NCBI RefSeq assembly: GCF_010671925.1
Contig: NZ_JAAHIH010000001.1
Location: 1,431,053-1,495,052 of the forward strand
From: Moorena sp. SIOASIH
GTDB taxonomy: Bacteria; Cyanobacteriota; Cyanobacteriia; Cyanobacteriales; Coleofasciculaceae
Direction of reading: 5' to 3'
Length of the DNA: 64,000 nucleotides
Position 1 is the first letter of the stretch. Each line of letters starts with the position of its first letter. The position numbers were made by a program, and so were the translations under genes. Positions 1 through 7,600 of this stretch are shown piece after piece. A model generated the notes under the pieces. It saw nothing but the letters and a program-made list of their open reading frames with translations. It was not told the DNA's origin and did no database searches.

Positions 1-811
1 CTCCCGTAAAATCGGCATCGGTTAGGTTAGCTTCGTAAAAACTGGTTCCTGCTGTAGCAACAAAACCAATCACAAGATTACGAATCCAAGCATTCTTGGG
101 ATCGTCCTTTAGAGCACGCCAGCCCAAGTACATGGTAAGTAAAACGAAGGCTAAAGCTAAGGCTAAGGCTAAGGCTTCAGCTATGTCGAATGCTACAGCT
201 GCAGCTTCCGCTCCAGCTACGGCTACTGCTTCGGCTACGGCTACCGCTATGGCTAGGGCTACGGATCCACCTAGAGCTTCGGCCATGGCGAAGGATCCAA
301 CTACCGCTACAACTTCGACTACGGCCAAGGTTCCGGCTACAGCGAATGCTACAGCTACACCTCCGGCAAAGGGTACGGCTATAGCTGCGGCTACCGCTAC
401 CGCTACGGCTAGGGCTACTGCTCCTTTGATATTTTGACGAATGATAACAGCAAATAAGACAACTATTACAATCAAAGCTATCCAGCTGTAAACTTGCTCT
501 GCTACGCCGCTAGAGCGAACTATTAATACTACTAACGCCCCACCAAAGAAGGAGCACATTCCCGATAGTCCTGATGTGATCCATGAAAGCAACAGAAGAA
601 CAATTACCAATCGTCTTTGTAATCCTGCCTTCGCTTTACAGAACTTAGTTCCTGTTAAAATAGCATTCTTAAAATTTGCCCCTCTAATATCAGCTTCACT
701 AAAATCTGCTCCTGAAAGGTCTTCCTCCTGAAATGACTGACCTCTAAGATTTGCCCTGCGGAAATCCCTTTCTCCTGCTGCATACTTTTCCAGAACTTCA
801 TTAGCTTTCAT
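1..811 (-). CDS. Pentapeptide-repeat membrane protein (partial, runs off left edge)
   Basis: Reading the minus strand from an ATG at 811, the frame stays open to the window edge (270 codons). The N-terminal 60 residues carry A(N/D)L/F-type pentapeptide repeats (RANLRG, DLSGADFSEADIRGANF). Two hydrophobic segments follow, then a long low-complexity stretch of Ala/Val with a few Glu (about residues 120-220), then more pentapeptide units (FYEANLTDADF) up to the edge. Pentapeptide repeats fold as right-handed quadrilateral beta-helices and are abundant in cyanobacteria, usually with unknown function. The Ala/Val block probably makes membrane helices. The plus strand is also open here, coding an AKAKA-type run, but that is an antisense shadow of the repetitive codons. 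The C-terminus is not in the window. Confidence 0.82.
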   Translation of the reverse strand, partial: MKANEVLEKYAAGERDFRRANLRGQSFQEEDLSGADFSEADIRGANFKNAILTGTKFCKAKAGLQRRLVIVLLLLSWITSGLSGMCSFFGGALVVLIVRSSGVAEQVYSWIALIVIVVLFAVIIRQNIKGAVALAVAVAVAAAIAVPFAGGVAVAFAVAGTLAVVEVVAVVGSFAMAEALGGSVALAIAVAVAEAVAVAGAEAAAVAFDIAEALALALALAFVLLTMYLGWRALKDDPKNAWIRNLVIGFVATAGTSFYEANLTDADFTG

Positions 812-825
812 CAGCCAGAATTATA

Positions 826-1001
826 TATAGCGGTTTTTAATTATTAGGTTAGGTACTTTCGTTATGGATTAATGGCAACCGATAGCAGGAAATAGGAAAT
901 AGATAAAAAACCTGAGGTGCTATCCGTTGCACATTTAATCTGCTAATTTTCTAACGGAAAGCGCACCTATGTACCTGATAGTTATGAAAAACGCTGTATA
1001 T
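826..1001. mobile_element. Palindromic element, family A (copy 1)
   Basis: The left end TATAGCGGTTTTTAATTATT and the right end, reversed, TATACAGCGTTTTTCATAAC are imperfect terminal inverted repeats, each followed inward by a (T)AGGTAC motif. Other copies are at 6437-6530, 19986-20120, 23994-24117 and 55742-55862, with half copies at 9921, 18025, 25339 and 54960. No protein is encoded. This looks like a MITE or large REP-type hairpin. Confidence 0.6.
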
Positions 1002-1825
1002 AGGAAAGGGAACTGGGAGTAGAAAACAAAAATTATCACAATTCATTTGATTTTCAGGTAAATGCTGCCTCGCTTCTTATTTAAACTATTTAGATTTGGA
1101 ATGTCAACACACTTATTGCGGGAAAAGTCATGCAGCCAAGATGCAGAAGGAAATAGAGAAAAAAGAGCAATATTTTTTTTTAATAATAGAAAAAAACTCC
1201 TAATTTTCTTTGATAATAAAAAAACTCCTAGGTTTACATCATAGTAGGTACATAGCCTCTACTGATAACCTTGCCGCCGTGCCACCGTTGCGATGCTCTT
1301 TTGGAGCCCCTAAAAGCGATTGGCCGTAGGCCACGCTACGCGATGAAGCAAAGCTTCCGCGCTTGTGCGATCGCATCTATACTAGAGAAGTTTAGTTATA
1401 GTGATTTACTATAATAAATAATTATTGTCAATATTTTAGAAATAATTCTTAATAAACCCTGCCTTATTGTGTTGATTAACCTACAGACTGTTTCGGATAG
1501 AGACTCAGGGATAGGTTGTTGTAGCTGAAGCCGACTCTACCGTTGCGATGCTCCGTTCGCGTAGCGTGGCCAACGGCCAAGCAGCCACTAAAAGCGATGC
1601 TCCTTTGGAGCCGCTACGCGATCGCGAAGCGTGACCTACGGTCAATCGCCTTTGGCTGCGCGTAGCGCATCGCACCATTCCCTTGAAACCTTATTCTTTT
1701 ACTTCAGCAAAGCTGCCTTCGATACACTTTTATTATCGGTATTCAACCGGACTTGAGATGAATGCTTACAAGCAACTCAAGGAAATATTAACTTGCTATA
1801 CTTAAGTATAAATGAGGAAAAAATC
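1002..1825. other. Gene-free stretch with GC-rich REP-like palindromes
   Basis: No convincing gene. A 60-codon frame near 1062 is AT-rich, lacks a ribosome site and resembles nothing. At 1270-1375 and 1540-1680 there are clusters of short palindromes of the form GGCC-n-GGCC joined to CGCTACGCG, plus HIP1-like GCGATCGCA. The same modules recur near 25692, 46302, 48103 and 62347, so this is a dispersed repeat. The last 100 bases should hold the promoter of the toxin-antitoxin pair. Confidence 0.6.
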
Positions 1826-2098
1826 GTGAACTCTATCCCTATCAAGCAATTTAAGACTAACATTCAAGACTTTATTAAACAAGTCATTAATCAACATACT
1901 CCCCTCAAAATCACCGATCCCAATCAGGGAGACTTTATTATTATTAGTGCCGAAGATTGGGAACAACAACAAGAAACATTGTATGTATTACAAAATAGCC
2001 ATTTAATGGAACAGATTAACCGTTCTCAAGCTACCCATACCCAAAATAAAGGCTACTCTCCCAATCAGGAAGAACTAGATGAGATACTTAGTATTTGA
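1826..2098 (+). CDS. Type II antitoxin, YefM/Phd family
   Basis: A 90-residue protein starting NSIPIKQFKTNIQDFIKQV, the typical N-terminal DNA-binding half of Phd/YefM antitoxins, followed by 'IIISAEDWEQQQETLYVL' as in the family and an acidic tail that would wrap the toxin. I chose the GTG at 1826 because GAGG lies 9 bases upstream; an upstream TTG at 1793 would add 11 residues not seen in the family. The 3' end overlaps the toxin gene by 20 bases, the usual arrangement for translational coupling. It probably represses its own promoter together with the toxin. Confidence 0.85.
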   Translation: MNSIPIKQFKTNIQDFIKQVINQHTPLKITDPNQGDFIIISAEDWEQQQETLYVLQNSHLMEQINRSQATHTQNKGYSPNQEELDEILSI

Positions 2099-2351
2099 GG
2101 GCAAAACTTGGGAGATTTACGAAGAACTTCGTAAAAAAGACAAAAAACTCCATCAAACCCTTTGTAAAATCATCAAAGAAATGCTGAGAGACGATCCCGC
2201 TAAAGGAATGGGAAAACCTGAACCGTTAAAACATAATTTATCGGGGTTGTGGTCAAGAAGAATTTCTCAAAAAGATCGCCTTATTTACAAATTTGATGAT
2301 AACTATGTTTATATTTTTGCAATAGGTGGTCATTACGATCAATTTAATTGA
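2079..2351 (+). CDS. yoeB: YoeB-type mRNA interferase toxin
   Basis: A 90-residue protein with the YoeB signature GKPEPLKHNLSGLWSRRI followed by RLIYKF and a C-terminal GGHYDQF. The residues matching the E. coli YoeB active site are present: Glu in KPEPLKH, Arg in SRRI and the late His-Tyr. YoeB binds the ribosome and cuts mRNA in the A site; the partner is the YefM-like antitoxin just upstream. The last Asn codon and the TGA stop lie at the very start of a 99-base duplicated repeat (2346), so the original C-terminus may have been trimmed or replaced. The frame is intact and full-length. Confidence 0.9.
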   Translation: MRYLVFEGKTWEIYEELRKKDKKLHQTLCKIIKEMLRDDPAKGMGKPEPLKHNLSGLWSRRISQKDRLIYKFDDNYVYIFAIGGHYDQFN

Positions 2352-2543
2352 TTTTAGTTGATGTAGGGTGGGCAGTGCTTGATACAGATCAGATCAGCTG
2401 ACAAAGCCCGTTGCTAGGCACTGCCCACCATAGGTGTAGCCCCAAATTGATTTTAGTTAATGTAGGGTGGGCAGTGCTTGATACAGATCAGATCAGCTGA
2501 CAAAGCCCGTTGCTAGGCACTGCCCACCATAGGTGTAGCCCCA
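2346..2543. repeat. Tandem duplication of a 99-bp hairpin unit
   Basis: Two near-identical 99-base copies (2346-2444, 2445-2543). Each holds the inverted repeat GGTGGGCAGTGC ... GCACTGCCCACC. A similar GTAGGGTGGGC hairpin occurs at 62589-62618 and a GGTGGGTTACGGCGC version near 52888, so this is a member of a dispersed hairpin family that duplicated in tandem here. Confidence 0.85.
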
Positions 2544-2563
2544 ATCAAAAGCTAAATACTTAC

Positions 2564-2599
2564 AAAAAAAATAGCCGTAGAAATACTATCCACGGCTAT
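2564..2599 (-). terminator. Intrinsic terminator for the minus-strand small gene
   Basis: On the minus strand an 8-bp stem (ATAGCCGT with ACGGCTAT, 13-base loop) is followed at once by a run of eight T. It lies about 105 bases downstream of the 2705-2914 gene and faces the toxin-antitoxin pair. Confidence 0.7.
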
Positions 2600-2673
2600 A
2601 TCAATACTGTAAACGCTATGTCATGTCTATCAGTTTCCGAATCAATCCCGATGTGATCCTACCGGACCAGACC

Positions 2674-2690
2674 GGGGGGGAAACCCCCCC
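2674..2690. repeat. Perfect G7-AAA-C7 hairpin
   Basis: Seven G, three A and seven C form a tight hairpin 15 bases after the stop of the 2705-2914 gene (on the minus strand). It could help stabilise the 3' end of that transcript. Confidence 0.6.
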
Positions 2691-2704
2691 ATAAATTTAA
2701 CCTA

Positions 2705-2914
2705 TTAACCCCAAGTCGAATACTTGGTTGCAAAACTAATTACTTCCCCCGGAATCCCCGTCGGCTGCAAAGGGCTCCAGTCGGAAACATCTGCATATCC
2801 CAGTGCATAAAGCCCGTAAATAGTCTTGGTAACTGCTTCAGGAGAGCCCTTAATGCACTTAATACGTTGTTTCTTGGGATTATTGTCGTGATTCGGAAGA
2901 AAGTCTGTAGACAT
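2705..2914 (-). CDS. Small hypothetical protein (69 aa)
   Basis: A 69-residue soluble protein with a basic N-terminal third (PKKQRIKCIKG) and a 'TIYGLYALGYADVSDWSPLQPTG' middle. I do not recognise a family and see no signal peptide, membrane helix or catalytic motif. A clear rho-independent terminator and a G7/C7 hairpin downstream argue that it is a real transcript. No strong Shine-Dalgarno precedes the ATG at 2914. Normal codon use and balanced composition also favour a real gene; function unknown. Confidence 0.65.
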   Translation of the reverse strand: MSTDFLPNHDNNPKKQRIKCIKGSPEAVTKTIYGLYALGYADVSDWSPLQPTGIPGEVISFATKYSTWG

Positions 2915-2976
2915 GGCTAAAAAACTAAATTACGTTTACAATGATTATTGTAATGATTATGATTTTAATTGTCAAG

Positions 2977-3216
2977 GGAATGAAGAATGAAGAATGAAGA
3001 ATGAAGAATGAAGAATGAAGAATGAAGAATGGAGAATTCAACCTTCAACCTTCAACATTCAACATTCAACCTTCAACCTTCAACCAAACAACCTTCAACC
3101 TTCAACCAAACAACCTTCAACCAAACAACCTTCAACCTTCAACATTCAACCTTCAACCAAACAACCTTCAACCTTCAACCTTCAACCAAACAACCTTCAA
3201 CCAAACAACCTTCAAC
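2977..3216. repeat. Heptamer tandem arrays (GAATGAA, then TTCAACC/AAACAAC)
   Basis: About six copies of GAATGAA are followed by about 24 heptamers of the TTCAACC type, some changed to TTCAACA or AACCAAA/CAACC. All three frames are open because 7 is not a multiple of 3, so the apparent proteins here are artefacts. The stop codon of the following minus-strand RTX gene lies at the array edge (3217). Confidence 0.9.
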
Positions 3217-3999
3217 CTAAACTTCCGAACCCTCAAAATATCTAGCGCTAAGATCAAGCTCTGAACTCCCTTGGACAATAGCAGTTAGCTCATTTCCTAG
3301 GAATATCCCTGTACCTGACGGTAAACCAATCGGCGATGAACCCAAGCGATAATCACTTTTAGAACCACCAAGTTGAATAACATCCTCGGCAGTATTAAAG
3401 TCCGTAATCAGAGCATAGTCATCATTCCCTGCTTCATCATACTGAATCACAGTAGTTTCACGGAAAAATTGAGACTTTCCCCCTAGCACTAATCTATCGG
3501 CTCCCTCCCCACCACTAAGAGTATCAATGCCACTAGTATCACTGACTTTGATAGTAGTAGAGCTACCCTCTTTAAACAAGAAAATACCTCCACCTGTGAG
3601 AGTGTCATCCCCTAACCCGCCAGAAATCGAGTCATCTCCACTAAGGCCAGCAATAATGTCATTACCTTCCCCACCATCAAGAGTATCATTTCCTATTCCA
3701 CCTAAAAGAATGTCATCATCTTCTCCTCCAGAAAAGAAATTATTACCACTAGTACTAGTCAGAATGTCATTACCCTTGCCACCGTTAAAAGTCGCACTGA
3801 TTGCTCTACTCACCAGAATGTCATTGCTTCTCCCTCCAAAAATCTGATTTCGATTAAAGCTGCTATTCAACGAAGAAATGCCGACTCTAGGTTTCAAAAA
3901 TGCAAGAGGATTGAATTCCTTTAGCTTGATGCCAAACTCAGATTCCGAAAAAAAGTTATCGTCACTTCCGTCAAAAAAACTAATTCTAGATAAAATCAT
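3217..3999 (-). CDS. RTX-type calcium-binding protein (260 aa)
   Basis: Residues about 75-150 contain tandem GGxGxD nonapeptides (GGKGNDIL, GGIGNDTL, GGEGNDII), the Ca2+-binding beta-roll of RTX proteins, which are usually exported by type I secretion. The last 90 residues (YDEAGNDDYALITDF ... DVIQLGG ... ELTAIVQ) form a C-terminal module also seen in the proteins at 60983 and 62683. There is no N-terminal signal peptide, consistent with a C-terminal type I signal. AAGGAG lies 8 bases before the ATG at 3999. The stop codon is at the boundary with a heptamer array. It is a stand-alone gene; the substrate or role (surface layer, adhesion) cannot be told. Confidence 0.85.
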   Translation of the reverse strand: MILSRISFFDGSDDNFFSESEFGIKLKEFNPLAFLKPRVGISSLNSSFNRNQIFGGRSNDILVSRAISATFNGGKGNDILTSTSGNNFFSGGEDDDILLGGIGNDTLDGGEGNDIIAGLSGDDSISGGLGDDTLTGGGIFLFKEGSSTTIKVSDTSGIDTLSGGEGADRLVLGGKSQFFRETTVIQYDEAGNDDYALITDFNTAEDVIQLGGSKSDYRLGSSPIGLPSGTGIFLGNELTAIVQGSSELDLSARYFEGSEV

Positions 4000-4075
4000 C
4001 GTTTTTACTCCTTAAGCTGTTGTGCATTTAAACTGTATATTAGTGAAATCACATTAAAAAGATAGATCCCAGTCC

Positions 4076-4449
4076 CCTTTTGCCTTTTGCCTTTTGCCTT
4101 TTGCCTTTTGCCTTTTGCCTTTTGCCTTTTGCCTTTTGCCTTTTGCCTTTTGCCTTTTGCCTTTTGGCTTTTGCCTTTTGGCTTTTGCCTTTTGGCTTTT
4201 GCCTTTTGCCTTTTGCCTTTTGCCTTTTGGCTTTTGCCTTTTGGCTTTTGCCTTTTGCCTTTTGCCTTTTGCCTTTTGGCTTTTGCCTTTTGCCTTTTGC
4301 CTTTTGCCTTTTGCCTTTTGCCTTTTGCCTTTTGGCTTTTGGCTTTTGCCTTTTGCCTTTTGGCTTTTGCCTTTTGCCTTTTGCCTTTTGGCTTTTGCCT
4401 TTTGCCTTTTGCCTTTTGCCTTTTGCCTTTTGCCTTTTGCCTTTTGCCT
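4076..4449. repeat. Large heptamer array, (TTTTGCC)n, about 53 copies
   Basis: Uninterrupted 7-base units TTTTGCC with scattered TTTTGGC variants. It begins just upstream of the RTX gene and ends 2 bases before the stop codon of the DUF2807 gene. It reads as PFAFCLL-type repeats in all three frames, which is an artefact. It matches the short tandemly repeated repetitive (STRR) sequences known from filamentous cyanobacteria. Confidence 0.95.
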
Positions 4450-4451
4450 TA

Positions 4452-5156
4452 CTAAAATTTAGTAATCGAACCTAATCCTAATATGTTTCTAATTACATTT
4501 TTAGGATTGCCGTAATAATTTATATTTCCTAAGCCAAATACATTAGCAGTCAGCTTTTCAGTTGCATAAACATCTACTTGGGAAGCACCAAATAGGTCAA
4601 CCTTAGCTTTGGTAGAGGAAAGATTTTTACCATTGACATCAACGGCTCCATATACCTTTAGATATAGCTCTTTCGTTTTGCCATATAGTTCAGTCTTGCC
4701 GCTACCATTTTCTTCAATGTCTAACCGCTGATTATTGACATTGTAAACTTTCAAATAATTAGCGCCATGGGTAGATAATTGCTCGATGTTTTGGCTAGAT
4801 GCTTTAATTTTTAATAGGGTTTTAGGAGAAATACTTTTTTCAGGATAAATGAATAGGGTATTATCTCTCACTTCTGTAATAATTAGGGGCAAGATATTAT
4901 CATCACCGCTAATTTCAAGATTGGTAGTTGGCTGAATAACTAGTTCAATCTCATAACTACCACTAACGTCAATCGCAGTAAAAGGGCTAACTTTTCTGCT
5001 TTCCGTTTTCAAAACACTACTACCTTGAACACTCATCGTATTAAGCTGACTAACAACTGATGCTTTAACTGGCTTAAGCCAAATACTATCTAACCCACTA
5101 ACTGAGTTAAACCCACTAACAGCTAATGCTAGTAAAACAGGTATCTTAGATAACAT
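4452..5156 (-). CDS. Secreted GIN-domain protein (DUF2807-like)
   Basis: A 234-residue protein from the ATG at 5156. The N-terminus has a signal peptide (LSKIPVLLALAVSGFNSVSG). After it comes 'FTAIDVSGSYEIELVIQPTTNLEISGDDNILPLIITEVRDNTLFI', typical of the DUF2807/GIN head domain, then a repetitive beta-helix-like half with 'KVYGAVDVNGKNLSS ... LFGASQVDVYATEKL'. Such proteins are predicted cell-surface or periplasmic adhesin-like beta-solenoids with no known enzyme activity. GGAGG lies 15 bases before the ATG; an alternative TTG at 5171 directly abuts the GGAGG and is unlikely. The stop codon nearly touches the large heptamer array. Confidence 0.8.
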   Translation of the reverse strand: MLSKIPVLLALAVSGFNSVSGLDSIWLKPVKASVVSQLNTMSVQGSSVLKTESRKVSPFTAIDVSGSYEIELVIQPTTNLEISGDDNILPLIITEVRDNTLFIYPEKSISPKTLLKIKASSQNIEQLSTHGANYLKVYNVNNQRLDIEENGSGKTELYGKTKELYLKVYGAVDVNGKNLSSTKAKVDLFGASQVDVYATEKLTANVFGLGNINYYGNPKNVIRNILGLGSITKF

Positions 5157-5228
5157 TGTTTTTTTAACCAACCTCCTTTTGCTTAACTTAAGCTACTCCT
5201 TAATTGCCAGGATTCATGTGCTTCCTTT

Positions 5229-5325
5229 GTAAGTCTTCAGCTATCAGCTAATGCGCTACGCGCACACTACGCGAACAGCTATCAGCTGACTACTGACCAC
5301 TGACCGCTGACCGCTGAATGCTTAC
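5229..5325. mobile_element. GTAAGC-ended palindromic element, family C (copy 1)
   Basis: Bounded by GTAAGTCTTCAGC on the left and GCTGAATGCTTAC on the right, with TCAGCTA and TGACCGC heptamers plus GC-rich palindromes inside. No clear target duplication at this copy. Better copies are at 12399-12560 and 25498-25752. Confidence 0.65.
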
Positions 5326-5556
5326 AGCTCATCTATCATTTTTTTGAATTTAACCGAGAAAGTCAAGCTGATCAAGGAGATTGTTTAGACCTAACTAAAG
5401 ACCTTAAGTCTCCAACAATTACCTGGACATAAATTCGGTTAACTGTGTTTATAAACTTAACCTTACAAAAACCCTTTAGGTTACCGGTTAACCGCTTCAA
5501 AGTCCTCTTGTCTCAACAGTTAACTTTAATTGGGTCCGACTCCTGACATTACCTGA

Positions 5557-5661
5557 TATAGCAATCCCTGTAGGAATTGTGATAATTTTTGTTCCCTACT
5601 CCCTACTCCCTACTCCCTACTCCCTACTCCCTGTTCCCTATTCCCTGTTCCCTTTGCTATA
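5557..5661. mobile_element. TATAGCAA-ended element with CCCTACT heptamers, family G (copy 1)
   Basis: Starts TATAGCAATCCCTGTAGGAA, continues TTGTGATAATTTTTG, then CCCTACT/CCCTGTT heptamers, and ends TTGCTATA, the reverse of the start. The same unit occurs inverted at 9792-9924 and 57316-57441. Confidence 0.65.
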
Positions 5662-5941
5662 GCTGCTCTCAAATCAACCATTTTTTGGACGCAAGTCAAC
5701 TATTTATTTCTATGTATTAAGTTAAAAAAAAGCTCTTAAACTATTGGAATTAGACTGGTATGACCTAAATTTTTATAGACACAAGCTTCTGATTTAGGTC
5801 TAATCAATCCCTAATTACTATTGAATTTTTTGTTCCAATATTTAAAAATGAAAATTACAGGACTAGACAAAACAAAGTCTAATCCTGGATCTAATCTAAT
5901 CGCAGTTTACTTTAACTAAGTGTAGTCAAGGAGTAAATCAA

Positions 5942-6202
5942 ATGAGTAATCTCAAAATCTCTGAATTACGTTCTGCTGGCTCTGAGCTGTTTCATGATTC
6001 CGAAAGCTTTCTCAATGAGCTAACTGATCAACAGGAAATAGATTCTGTGTTGGGCGGATTTCATATACCATTCAGCAAACTAACAATTACTGTCCCTAAA
6101 ACCTTCCCATTCAAAACCTTCCCATTCAAAACCCCCCCAACCACAACCTTCCCAATCAAAAGCTGCTTCCCACCAATCATTCGTACCAGAAAACCGCACT
6201 AA
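5942..6202 (+). CDS. RiPP/bacteriocin-like precursor peptide 1 (double-glycine leader)
   Basis: An 86-residue peptide. Residues 1-39 form a leader (ISELRSAGSELFHDSESFLN...) ending VLGG at 38-39, a classic site for C39-peptidase exporters. The core of 47 residues is unlike the leader: Thr-, Phe-, Pro- and Lys-rich with a short internal duplication (KTFPFKTFPFKT), 11 Ser/Thr and one Cys. AAGGAG sits 8 bases before the ATG. A second peptide at 11721-12011 shares the leader almost residue for residue but not the core, which is diagnostic of a modular RiPP precursor family. The gene is monocistronic, with two hairpins downstream, and faces the modification operon. The likely exporter is at 14816. 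The modification is inferred from the neighbours. Confidence 0.78.
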   Translation: MSNLKISELRSAGSELFHDSESFLNELTDQQEIDSVLGGFHIPFSKLTITVPKTFPFKTFPFKTPPTTTFPIKSCFPPIIRTRKPH

Positions 6203-6230
6203 CATGGTGTTGGTAAATTAGGATTACTTT

Positions 6231-6259
6231 AAGGGGTAATTGTACCACAATTTCCCCTT
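6231..6259 (+). terminator. Hairpin after precursor 1
   Basis: Inverted repeat AAGGGG-x-AATTGT / ACAATT-x-CCCCTT with a 3-base loop, 28 bases after the stop of the precursor. There is no long T run, so it may be a stabilising hairpin as much as a terminator. Confidence 0.5.
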
Positions 6260-6318
6260 AATCCGACCTAATCAACCGACAATCCTATAGGGTATCACCT
6301 GTCAGTTTGTTGATAAGC

Positions 6319-6346
6319 CCCCCAAACTTGCTTTTAGTTTAGGGGG
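6319..6346 (+). terminator. Probable intrinsic terminator after precursor 1
   Basis: Stem CCCCCAAACT / AGTTTAGGGGG with a short T-rich loop, followed on the plus strand by TATTTACTTTTATAG. It is 116 bases after the precursor stop. Confidence 0.55.
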
Positions 6347-6383
6347 TATTTACTTTTATAGTTTATATCAGTACTACTACCTG

Positions 6384-6570
6384 AGTAAGCTATCAGCAGT
6401 CAGCCGTCAGCTATCAGCTATCAGCTATCAGCTGACTATAGCGGTTTTTAGCCTAATGAGGTACACAAAATTTTTGCTCTGTTCCCTAAAACCAGAAACT
6501 CTGTACCTCACCAAATTAAAAACTGCTATACTGACTGCTGATAACTGACGGCTGACGGCTGAATGCTTAC
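6384..6570. mobile_element. Family C element with a nested family A element
   Basis: The outer ends are GTAAGCTATCAGC and GCTGAATGCTTAC. Within it, 6437-6530 is a complete 94-base family A element (TATAGCGG... / ...AACTGCTATA, with GAGGTAC and GTACCTC arms). The right outer end supplies the TAA stop codon of the parvulin-like gene (6567-6569). Nesting shows that the two families inserted at different times. Confidence 0.6.
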
Positions 6571-7334
6571 GAATTTTCTACAGGATTAGTCTGGCTTTGC
6601 TCCTGTAACCAATTCTGAAATAGGGATTCTAAAATTGCCTCTCTAACTGATTCACTTAGTTCCGTTGGAAACCACTTCTCAACTCTGAGGATATGATAGC
6701 CAAGTTTAGTTTGAATCGGTCCGATAACTTCACCTTCTTTAGCTTCATAAATCCCTTTGGCAATGTCTTGGGAAAGTTCTGGTAGAAAGCGAATCCCCAC
6801 AAAACCGCCATTTTCTTGGGACTGTTTACCCTTCGAGTGTTCCAGTGCTAAAGCACATAAGGAAGCGTTGTCATAGCGAAGTGCTTTAACTATTTTCAAA
6901 GCCTGGGCTAGGTCAACCACAAGAATTTGAGAGAGGGCTACTCGTCTATATTTTTCGCGATTGCTAAGATAATCACCATCGACAACTTCTCCAAACAGAT
7001 GCTCTTTTAATTTTTTCGTCAACAGCTCGACTTTAATTCCTTGAGACCACTCTTCTACAGTAATCTTCTGCTCAGAAAACCAAGTATTGGTTTCAGTAAC
7101 CCCTAGCAACTTGTGCTCTACACGAAAAGCATCTCCAGCCGCTTGCCATTCCTGATCGGAAACGGTAATACTAAATTCCTCACACAGATCCAAAATCAAG
7201 GCATCTTGTTCAGCTAAGGTAGCAATTTCACCAAATTTCCTGGAACGGCGCAGGTAAGCAATAATATCTGCATCCGTGACTGGGGAAGTTTCTACTACTA
7301 CCGGTTTTTCTAAGGTTTCTGTTGTTTGTGTCAT
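6567..7334 (-). CDS. Parvulin-like peptidyl-prolyl isomerase (RiPP operon)
   Basis: 255 residues from the ATG at 7334. Residues about 25-120 are a helical SurA/PrsA-like N-terminal domain and about 135-230 a PpiC-type parvulin domain: RVALSQILV at its start, an 'S...NGGFVGI' turn, then 'GEVIGPIQTKLGYHILRVEKW'. There is no signal peptide, so it is probably cytoplasmic, acting on the precursor or helping the exporter. Parvulin genes beside C39 exporters and HlyD genes are known from cyanobacterial bacteriocin clusters. It is last in the minus-strand cassette, 266 bases after the aldo/keto-reductase-like gene, with a family C element between. A GTG at 7388 lies inside that repeat and was rejected as the start. 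The stop codon comes from another element. Confidence 0.85.
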   Translation of the reverse strand: MTQTTETLEKPVVVETSPVTDADIIAYLRRSRKFGEIATLAEQDALILDLCEEFSITVSDQEWQAAGDAFRVEHKLLGVTETNTWFSEQKITVEEWSQGIKVELLTKKLKEHLFGEVVDGDYLSNREKYRRVALSQILVVDLAQALKIVKALRYDNASLCALALEHSKGKQSQENGGFVGIRFLPELSQDIAKGIYEAKEGEVIGPIQTKLGYHILRVEKWFPTELSESVREAILESLFQNWLQEQSQTNPVENS

Positions 7335-7380
7335 GGTTTTTTGTGATTCATTAATTGTGTAGTTTAACAGTATAAATTCT

Positions 7381-7597
7381 GTAAGCACTCAGCCGTCAGC
7401 TGTCAGCCGTCAGCTTAAAATAAACCTCAAAAGGTATAATTTAATAGTTCGAGATTTTATCGAATTGAAAGTCTGTGTAAAAGCTGATTGCGCGATGCGC
7501 ACGCTACTTGAGGTGCTTTGTGGCACAGGCTTCTAGCCTGTGACATAACCCATAAGCTGATACGCGACACGCTGATAGCTGACGGCTGATTGCTTAC
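7381..7597. mobile_element. GTAAGC-ended element, family C (copy 3)
   Basis: Ends GTAAGCACTCAGC and GCTGATTGCTTAC. Contains the palindrome GGCACAGGCTTCTAGCCTGT at 7522-7543, which recurs at 11266-11287 and, inverted, at 25525-25546. No target duplication is visible at this copy. Confidence 0.65.
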
Positions 7598-7600
7598 CTC

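Noticed and set aside
96..437. Plus-strand frame rich in AKAKA/ATATA
   Set aside because: Antisense to the Ala/Val block of the pentapeptide protein; no ribosome site and biased composition.
1062..1244. 60-residue frame
   Set aside because: AT-rich, no ribosome site, no recognisable features.
2977..3264. Short QPSTFN-repeat proteins
   Set aside because: Translation of TTCAACC heptamers in three frames.
4080..4475. Three overlapping plus-strand frames coding PFAFCLL repeats
   Set aside because: A 7-base array is open in every frame; no gene signal.
6567..7334. Secreted SurA/PrsA foldase
   Set aside because: No signal peptide or lipobox; a cytoplasmic role in the peptide locus is more likely.
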